The notes under the pieces: generated by a model
Seen by the model: only the letters and a program-made list of their open reading frames with translations
The model's database searches: none
What the model was told of the DNA's origin: nothing
Part shown: positions 6,461-11,113 of the stretch, one piece after another
How positions within the stretch are numbered: position 1 is the first letter of the stretch
How the letters are laid out: every line of letters begins with the position of its first letter
Position numbers and translations under genes: made by a program
NCBI GenBank assembly: GCA_024636135.1
Contig: JAGXHP010000095.1
Span: forward strand, 1 to 11,113
Direction of reading: 5' to 3'
DNA length: 11,113 nucleotides
DNA from: Chloroflexota bacterium
GTDB taxonomy: Bacteria > Chloroflexota > Limnocylindria > QHBO01

Positions 6461-7833
6461 TGGGGCACGCCCGCGATGTACTGGCCGAATCCGGGCGTTC
6501 CGACGATCTCGCGATCACGAGCGATGACCGTACCGCGCAGCATCGTGAGCTCGACGTAGCCCTTGACCTTCCAATCGACGTACGGGGTCCAGCCGACCTT
6601 GGTGTAGAGGCCATCATCGGACAGGGTCAGCTCGCGGCTCATGTCGACGACGACGAGATCGGCATCGGAGCCGGGCAGCAGCGCGCCCTTGTTCGGGAAG
6701 ATGCCGAGAAGCCGGGCCGGAGCCTCCGCAAGAAGCTCGACCGCCCGCCGAAGCGAGAGCTTCCCGTCGTTCACGTCGGTCAGGGTGATCGTGTACTGCC
6801 AGTCGTACTGGGGCGATCCCATGGCCGAATGCCAGGCATCGTCCTCCATCTGTTCGAGCTCCTCGAGCGTGTGCGGCGCGTGGTCGGCATCGATGCTGTC
6901 GATGTTGCCGTCGTTGAGGCTGCGCCAGATCTCCGCCATCCGGTCGGCGTCCTCGGTGATGAAGCCGCCGGGACAGGCGCGGCCCTTGATCCGCAACAGG
7001 TCCTCGCGGGTCAGGTGGTAGTACTTCGGATCAAGCGAGGCGGTCACGCGCTGGCCATCGGCCTTGGCGGCGCGAATGAGGCGGAGCGATCCCGCGGAGT
7101 GCGTGTGGACCAGGTTGAGCCGTACATCTGTCAGGCGCTGGAGGTTGATGAGCGTGTTCACCGCGGTGTGCCAGATGGCATCGGTCGTGTAGACCTCGCC
7201 GAACGTGTACCAGTTCGCCGGCTTGCCGGCCGCGAACGCCTCCTCGGAGAGCTCCTCGAACAGGCTCTGGTTGAACGGATGGATGTTCAGCGGCAGCCCG
7301 GTCTTCTCCACCGCCCGCATCGCCTTGAGCAGCGCGGCCTCGTCGTTGAGGGCGAGCCGAGGATCGTGCGGATACGCACCCGAGACCTGGAAGATCTTGT
7401 AGCCGGTTGCGCCAGCCTCGGCCATCTTGGGGATTTCGTCGAGATTCGTGCCGGCAACCCAGTGACCGAAGTCGATGATCGAGGTGCGGTCCGCCTGCTC
7501 GCGCTTCTCGAGGTACGTTTCGACCGTGTCGGTCGGTGGCTCGACGTTCGGCATGTCGATCATCGTCGTCACCCCGCCGGCAGCACCCGCCTGTGAAGCG
7601 GATAGGAAGTCCTCCTTGTGCGTGTAGCCGGGCTCACGGGTGTGGGCGTGGGTGTCGATGATTCCGGGAAGGACCAGGCGACCCGTGGCGTCGATCGTCT
7701 CGGCTGCCTCGGCCGTGCTGGCGCCGTCGACCAGTCCGACGATCCGCCCTTCGTCGATCAGCACATCAGCTCTCACGAGCCGCCCGCCGACGTACACGTC
7801 GCCACCGCGGATCCTGGTCTGGTAGTTCGCCAT
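6457..7833 (-). CDS. Cyclic amidohydrolase (dihydroorotase/allantoinase/hydantoinase superfamily)
   Basis: This 458-residue metal-dependent TIM-barrel hydrolase of the type that opens cyclic amide or ureide rings follows the family pattern. It has an N-terminal beta domain, then LPGIIDTHAHTREPG with metal ligands H62 and H64, GYKIF with K146 (the lysine carbamylated in dinuclear members), NIHPF with H185, LVHTHS with H243, and DADHAPHT with D317. It ends with LLGIFPNKGALLPGSDADLVVVD. All usual metal ligands are therefore present. Unlike classic allantoinase and dihydropyrimidinase, which have HAE after the third ligand strand, H185 is followed by Pro-Phe, so it may be a distinct subgroup. Start: ATG 7833 with AGGAGG at 7840-7845; an in-frame TTG at 7836 is less likely. 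The ATG overlaps the cupin stop by one base (TGATG), and the gene's stop overlaps the next start (GTGA). It is the probable core enzyme of the operon; the substrate is not identifiable. Confidence 0.9.
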   Translation of the reverse strand: MANYQTRIRGGDVYVGGRLVRADVLIDEGRIVGLVDGASTAEAAETIDATGRLVLPGIIDTHAHTREPGYTHKEDFLSASQAGAAGGVTTMIDMPNVEPPTDTVETYLEKREQADRTSIIDFGHWVAGTNLDEIPKMAEAGATGYKIFQVSGAYPHDPRLALNDEAALLKAMRAVEKTGLPLNIHPFNQSLFEELSEEAFAAGKPANWYTFGEVYTTDAIWHTAVNTLINLQRLTDVRLNLVHTHSAGSLRLIRAAKADGQRVTASLDPKYYHLTREDLLRIKGRACPGGFITEDADRMAEIWRSLNDGNIDSIDADHAPHTLEELEQMEDDAWHSAMGSPQYDWQYTITLTDVNDGKLSLRRAVELLAEAPARLLGIFPNKGALLPGSDADLVVVDMSRELTLSDDGLYTKVGWTPYVDWKVKGYVELTMLRGTVIARDREIVGTPGFGQYIAGVPQ

Positions 7834-8240
7834 CAATCGCCTCCTGAGTTGGTCGGGACTTCGACGAAGTCGACCTTCGCCGGTGCATAGATCTCCAGCA
7901 GCCGGGCGTCTCCGTCGCCGATGTTCGTGGCGGAGTGGGGAACGCCAGGCGGAATGAACACGGTGTCGCCCGGGCCTGCGTCGTGGTCGGCGCCGTCGAT
8001 GCGAATCCGAACCCTCCCCTCGAGCACGTGGTAGACGTTCTCGTTGGCCGGGTGATAGTGATAGGGACCCGGAGCCGACCCGGCGAGGATGACGTTGAGA
8101 TGCAGGTCGACCTGCCGGGCGCCGATCTCCGCGTCGACGAGACGGATCATCCGGCCCCGGCCGTAACGGAGCTGTGACTCTCGGCCCTCGCCGTCACGGA
8201 TGACGCTTGCCTCGATCCGGGGGTTGGCCGATTCGCTCAT
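7833..8240 (-). CDS. Single-domain cupin protein
   Basis: This 135-residue small beta-barrel protein has both cupin motifs. Motif 1 is GPYHYHPANENVYHVLEG (58-75), with H61, H63 and E67 as likely metal ligands. Motif 2 is GDTVFIPPGVPHSATN (91-106), matching G(x)5PxG(x)2H(x)3N with H102 as the fourth ligand. A bound divalent metal is therefore expected. No DNA-binding helix-turn-helix precedes the barrel, so a stand-alone enzyme (dioxygenase, isomerase or similar) or a small-ligand-binding accessory protein is more likely than a transcription factor. The ATG at 8240 forms an ATGA overlap with the stop of the second permease, and the stop overlaps the hydrolase start. Lying between transporter and hydrolase genes, it probably acts on the imported compound or an intermediate. 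The exact reaction is unknown. Confidence 0.88.
   Translation of the reverse strand: MSESANPRIEASVIRDGEGRESQLRYGRGRMIRLVDAEIGARQVDLHLNVILAGSAPGPYHYHPANENVYHVLEGRVRIRIDGADHDAGPGDTVFIPPGVPHSATNIGDGDARLLEIYAPAKVDFVEVPTNSGGD
7840..7845 (-). promoter_or_regulatory. Ribosome binding site AGGAGG deciding the hydrolase start
   Basis: The plus strand reads CCTCCT, giving a full AGGAGG Shine-Dalgarno on the coding strand, 6 bases before the ATG at 7833. It lies inside the last codons of the cupin gene. It favours the ATG at 7833 over the in-frame TTG at 7836, and it is the strongest ribosome binding site in the operon together with that of the cupin. Confidence 0.8.
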
Positions 8241-9103
8241 GCTCCTTCCTCCTCAAGGTGTCGGTGGTCCCAGGGCATGAGCCGCCGTTCGAGCCACTTG
8301 AGCAGTGTGGTGAGCGAGACGCTGACGGCCATGATTGCCAGGATCGGCACGAACAGGTTTGCGGTCTGGAAGAAGTTCGCGAAGCGGATGATCATGCCCC
8401 CCAGGCCAGTGATGATCGCGGTCATCTCGGCCACGATCACTCCGACGAGCGCCTGGCTCAACGCAACGCGGATGCCGGCGAAAATGAATGGCAGCGCGGC
8501 CGGTAGGACAATGGTCGTGACCATCTGGCGCTCCGACGCGCAGGTGACGCGGCCCACATCGAGAAGCTCGCCATCGACGTTCTTGACGCCGGCCATCGTG
8601 TTGATGATCACCGGGAATACGCCGGCCAGGAAGACGAGCGCGAGCCGCAGCTGCGTGTCGATGCCGAACCAGATGACGAGCAGCGGGATGAGCGCGATCG
8701 TCGGCAGCGCATAGAGAAAGCTGACGTACGGGTCGAGCACCAACTCGAGGGGTCGGAAGCGTCCCATCAGGAGCCCGATGAACACGCCGACCACGATGGC
8801 GAGGCCGAAGCCGGCGAACAGCGCCCCCATGCTGGTGGCGATGGCCCCCCACAGCGTGGCCTCGGTGATGGTCAGCTCGATGATCGACTCGAGGATGGCG
8901 GACGGCGCCGCGAAGAGGGCGCGGCTGACGCCGCTCGCATACAGCTGCCAGACGACGATGAGAGCGACGAACGTGACGATCCGGACGGTCCACACGCCGG
9001 TGCCGGTGTAGAGGAACCCCCGGCGCGGCCGGTGGTGTGGGTGATGCAGGGGCGAGATGCGGATGGGTGATCTGCCCGGATGTGCCGCGGGGGTCGGCGT
9101 CAT
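8237..9103 (-). CDS. ABC transporter permease (second of a pair, TauC/SsuC-like)
   Basis: This 288-residue inner-membrane protein has about six hydrophobic segments (for example ~40-56, 86-114, 131-148, 153-171, 205-227 and 249-268). The cytoplasmic EAA-type loop that docks on the ATPase is at ELLDVGRVTCASERQMVTTIVLP (~179-201). The LDPYVSFLYALPTIALIPLLVIWFG block (~123-147) is typical of the TauC/SsuC/ThiX permease group, which imports small organic molecules. The N-terminal ~30 residues are rich in His, Pro and Arg (HHPHHRPRR ~20-28), an extension the sister permease lacks. Start: ATG 9103 forms an ATGA overlap with the sister permease's stop and has GGAG 8 bases upstream. The frame is open further to 9526, but that extension overlaps the sister gene and is not protein-like. 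It probably pairs with that protein as a heterodimer. Confidence 0.92.
   Translation of the reverse strand: MTPTPAAHPGRSPIRISPLHHPHHRPRRGFLYTGTGVWTVRIVTFVALIVVWQLYASGVSRALFAAPSAILESIIELTITEATLWGAIATSMGALFAGFGLAIVVGVFIGLLMGRFRPLELVLDPYVSFLYALPTIALIPLLVIWFGIDTQLRLALVFLAGVFPVIINTMAGVKNVDGELLDVGRVTCASERQMVTTIVLPAALPFIFAGIRVALSQALVGVIVAEMTAIITGLGGMIIRFANFFQTANLFVPILAIMAVSVSLTTLLKWLERRLMPWDHRHLEEEGA
8248..8253 (-). promoter_or_regulatory. Ribosome binding site AGGAGG of the cupin gene
   Basis: CCTCCT on the plus strand gives AGGAGG on the coding strand, 7 bases before the ATG at 8240. The surrounding stretch is purine-rich (GAGGAGGAAGGAG). It supports the chosen start and suggests stronger translation of the cupin than of the transporter genes before it. 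Confidence 0.75.
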
Positions 9104-9873
9104 CGGATGCGCTCCACCCGGGCCCAGGGAGTCGCGCGACGCTGGAGGAAGTAGACGACCTCGGCGAGTGCGATGCTGAACAGGCCCAGGATGATGATCG
9201 GGACGAACAGCTTGTCCGTCTCGAAGAATCGTCCGTACTGGATGATCAGGCGTCCCGTGCCGGTGACCGCCGCCGTCATTTCGGCAACGATGATGCCGAC
9301 GAGCGCGCGCGCCACGCCGATCCTCAGGCCGGCGAACAGGTAGGGGATCGAGCCCGGCACGACGACGGTGGTGAGCAGCTGCCACCCGTTGGCGGCGAAC
9401 GCCCTGCCGGCGTCCAGCAGCTCGCGATCGACACTCTTGGCGCCGATGTACGTGTTGATGATGATCGGGAAGATAGCGCTGAGCACGACGATCGTGACCC
9501 GGAGCTCGAAACCGATCCCGACCCACAGCACGAGGAGCGGTACGAGGGCGATCCGCGGAGTCGCGTAGAACGCGCTGACGTATGGGTCCAGGATGAGGTC
9601 GACGAGCCGGATCCGACCCATGGCGAACCCGATGGCGATGCCGAGGGTTGCCGCGATCGCGAAGCCCACGACGAGGCCGTGCAGGGTGGTCGCGAACGCC
9701 GGGACCAGGGCATCGTCCACGAACCCGAGCTGGACGAACGCCGCGCCGATCTCACTTGGATATGAGGCAACTCGAGGGTTGAGCCGGCCGAAGGCCTCCC
9801 AGACCACGACGACGCCGACGAGCGACATCAGTCTCAGCCCGAGAGGACTGCTCAGGATGCGACCGACATTCAT
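9100..9873 (-). CDS. ABC transporter permease (first of a pair, TauC/SsuC-like)
   Basis: This 257-residue inner-membrane protein has about six hydrophobic segments, and its EAA-type loop is ELLDAGRAFAANGWQLLTTVVVP (~151-173). The block LDPYVSAFYATPRIALVPLLVLWVG (~95-119) is clearly paralogous to the same block in the neighbouring permease, and the two share many identities from there to their ends (ALVGIIVAEM against ALVGVIVAEM; RRATPW against RRLMPW). A tandem duplication followed by divergence is the simple explanation. The ATG at 9873 forms an ATGA overlap with the ATPase stop, and its own stop overlaps the second permease start. No strong Shine-Dalgarno is seen, so translation probably relies on coupling. 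Substrate class by family: sulfonates, taurine, thiamine-type pyrimidines, riboflavin-like or other small nitrogenous compounds. Confidence 0.92.
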   Translation of the reverse strand: MNVGRILSSPLGLRLMSLVGVVVVWEAFGRLNPRVASYPSEIGAAFVQLGFVDDALVPAFATTLHGLVVGFAIAATLGIAIGFAMGRIRLVDLILDPYVSAFYATPRIALVPLLVLWVGIGFELRVTIVVLSAIFPIIINTYIGAKSVDRELLDAGRAFAANGWQLLTTVVVPGSIPYLFAGLRIGVARALVGIIVAEMTAAVTGTGRLIIQYGRFFETDKLFVPIIILGLFSIALAEVVYFLQRRATPWARVERIR

Positions 9874-10679
9874 GACCGAGTGTCGACCCCACCGGCCGTC
9901 GCGTCAACGAGGGGCTCATCCGGAGTGATGGCCAGCTCGCGCTCGAGAAGCGACCAGATTTCGCCGCGAATCGCCGCGTACTGAGGCTCCGCGCGGAAGT
10001 TGTAGTCGTAGCGCGGGCGGCGCAGGTCGACCTGGAACTCACGAATGATCCGGCCCGGGTGCGTGCCCATGACGATGACCCGGTCGGAGAGGTACACGGC
10101 TTCGTCGATCGAGTGGGTGACGAACAGGATCGTGAGGCTGGTCGACTCGGCAATGCGCTGGAGCTCGCCCTGGAGATGTTCGCGCGTGAGCGCGTCGAGC
10201 GCGCCGAACGGCTCGTCCATGAGCAGGAGTTTCGGCTCGATGACAAGTGCGCGGGCAATCCCGACGCGCTGACGCATGCCGCCGGAGATCTCGCCGGGAT
10301 AGTGGTGGGCATAGCGTTCGAGGCCGAGCTTGACGAGCCACTGCATGGCTCGCTCCTCGCGCTCGGCGCGGCTCATCCCCTGGATCTCCAGGCCGTAGGC
10401 CGCGTTGGCGAGGGCAGTGCGCCACGGAAATAGGTTGAAGTGCTGGAAGACGACCGCTTTGTCGCGGGATGGACCGAGACTTGGCACGCCCGCGACTGCG
10501 ACCGTGCCGGACGTGGCAGTCAGGAGCCCGGCGACGATCCGCAGCAGCGTCGTCTTGCCACATCCGCTGGGACCGATGAGCGAGACGAACTCACCCTCCG
10601 CGACGGCAAGCGAGAAGTCGTCGAGGACTGGCGGCCCTTCCTGGCCGAAGCTCTTGTCAACGTGCTGAATATCGAGCAC
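9870..10679 (-). CDS. ABC transporter ATP-binding protein (TauB/SsuB-like)
   Basis: This 269-residue cytoplasmic ATPase powers the importer formed with the two permeases. All motifs are intact: Walker A GPSGCGKTT (36-44), Q-loop Q79 in VVFQHFNLFPW, signature ISGGMRQR (131-138), Walker B LLLMDEP (151-157), D-loop GALD (159-162) and switch H187 in FVTHS. The C-terminal ~60 residues (GRIIREFQVDLRRPR onward) match the short tail of the nitrate/sulfonate/taurine branch. Start: GTG 10679 opens with LDIQHVDKSF and has GGGAG 6-7 bases upstream. The frame is open to 10796, but the extension runs through the upstream stem-loop and into the substrate-binding gene. It ends with an ATGA overlap into the first permease. 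Confidence 0.93.
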   Translation of the reverse strand: MLDIQHVDKSFGQEGPPVLDDFSLAVAEGEFVSLIGPSGCGKTTLLRIVAGLLTATSGTVAVAGVPSLGPSRDKAVVFQHFNLFPWRTALANAAYGLEIQGMSRAEREERAMQWLVKLGLERYAHHYPGEISGGMRQRVGIARALVIEPKLLLMDEPFGALDALTREHLQGELQRIAESTSLTILFVTHSIDEAVYLSDRVIVMGTHPGRIIREFQVDLRRPRYDYNFRAEPQYAAIRGEIWSLLERELAITPDEPLVDATAGGVDTRS

Positions 10680-10702
10680 TGAAGGCTCCCGTGAATGGCC
10701 GA

Positions 10703-10730
10703 GGCCCCCGGCAGTTTCCCGCCGGGGGCC
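10703..10730 (-). terminator. Intercistronic stem-loop between the binding-protein and ATPase genes
   Basis: GGCCCCCGGC (10703-10712) pairs perfectly with GCCGGGGGCC (10721-10730) around an 8-base loop, in the 62-base gap between the binding-protein stop (10742) and the ATPase start (10679). There is no U-run after it on the minus-strand transcript, so it is more likely a 3'-end stabiliser or partial attenuator than a full terminator. Such elements between binding-protein and membrane-component genes (as in malE-malF) let the binding protein be made in excess. Confidence 0.7.
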
Positions 10731-10741
10731 GTTTGCTGGGT

Positions 10742-11113
10742 CTACTGCTCCCCGAATCGCTCGAGGTAGTTCTCGACGAACGATGGATCGGACCACTCCT
10801 CGAGTGGCGGAGCATCGTCTCCGAGCGTTCCGACCTCCTGTTCCACGGCGACGGTGTTCTGCAGGAGATCCTCGCTCATGCCGCCATTGATGGCGAACAT
10901 GTTGATCTCCTGGAAGATGTCATACGCCTCGTCTCGGGCCGCATCCGACGGACCTTCGACTGCGGTGGCCGACAGGGCGATGTAATCGTCCTTGCTGTCG
11001 TTTGCCCAGCGCGTGGACTCGACGAACAGGTCGACCATGATCTGCGTCAGGTTCGGGTTCGTGGAGATCCAGTCGTCACTGACGATCAGCCCGTGCTGCA
11101 GGTAGTCCGGGAC
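10742..11113 (-). CDS. ABC transporter substrate-binding protein, C-terminal part (5' end outside the window)
   Basis: The frame is open to the right window edge and ends at TAG 10742-10744, so 123 residues are visible. The first visible residues (VPDYLQHGLIVSDDWISTNP) and the following LTQIMVDLFVESTRWANDS are typical of the hinge and C-terminal helices of NMT1/THI5-type or SsuA/TauA-type periplasmic binding proteins. The sequence ends with SFVENYLERFGEQ, also usual for this family. The signal peptide, or lipobox if lipid-anchored, lies outside the window. It is the first visible gene of the operon and sets importer specificity, but the ligand cannot be inferred from the C-terminal lobe alone. 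The methionine at 11038 is internal, because family-like sequence continues upstream of it in frame. Confidence 0.85.
   Translation of the reverse strand, partial: VPDYLQHGLIVSDDWISTNPNLTQIMVDLFVESTRWANDSKDDYIALSATAVEGPSDAARDEAYDIFQEINMFAINGGMSEDLLQNTVAVEQEVGTLGDDAPPLEEWSDPSFVENYLERFGEQ

Noticed and set aside
9104..9526. Extension of the second permease frame to 9526
   Set aside because: It runs antiparallel in character to a protein (Arg/His-rich) and overlaps the first permease in the same strand; ATG 9103 with an ATGA overlap is the natural start.
10680..10796. Extension of the ATPase frame to 10796
   Set aside because: It would translate through the stem-loop and into the binding-protein gene; GTG 10679 has a ribosome binding site and starts the family sequence.

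Overview
The window is GC-rich, densely coded bacterial DNA. A flavin/F420-type luciferase-like oxidoreductase, a DUF2652-type cyclase-like protein and GTG starts next to tight ATGA/GTGA overlaps would suit a high-GC Chloroflexota or Actinomycetota chromosome. That placement is an inference from gene content. No rRNA, tRNA, CRISPR, phage or insertion-sequence features were seen.

Left part (1-2766): the 3' end of a UvrD/Rep-type superfamily 1 helicase gene (+ strand) converges on an uncharacterised membrane-anchored protein (- strand, 686-1480). The latter carries a Rieske-like sequence in which both cysteine ligands are missing. Diverging from it is a 388-residue protein (1600-2766) that joins a DUF2652 nucleotidyl-cyclase-like domain to a START/SRPBCC-like domain. 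The 152-base gap 2767-2918 holds two interleaved perfect inverted repeats.

Right part (2919 to the window end): one minus-strand gene train of nine genes, transcribed right to left. It starts with a substrate-binding protein (cut by the window edge), followed by a perfect 10-bp intercistronic stem-loop. Next come an ABC ATPase, two paralogous permeases, a cupin, a cyclic-amidohydrolase (dihydroorotase/allantoinase/hydantoinase superfamily), a luciferase-like oxidoreductase, an MFS transporter and an amidase-signature enzyme. From the ATPase onward each junction is a 1- or 4-base overlap or a 10-base gap, so the genes are almost certainly one transcript with translational coupling.

The working model is an inference. 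The TauABC/SsuABC/ThiXYZ-like ABC importer brings in a small nitrogen-containing, probably cyclic amide or ureide compound. The metal hydrolase opens the ring, the amidase cleaves the resulting linear amide or carbamoyl group, and the luciferase-like enzyme carries out a redox or monooxygenase step. The cupin may isomerise, oxidise or sense an intermediate, and the MFS protein moves a substrate or product. I do not recognise this exact combination as a named pathway. It is the best candidate for an undescribed system here.
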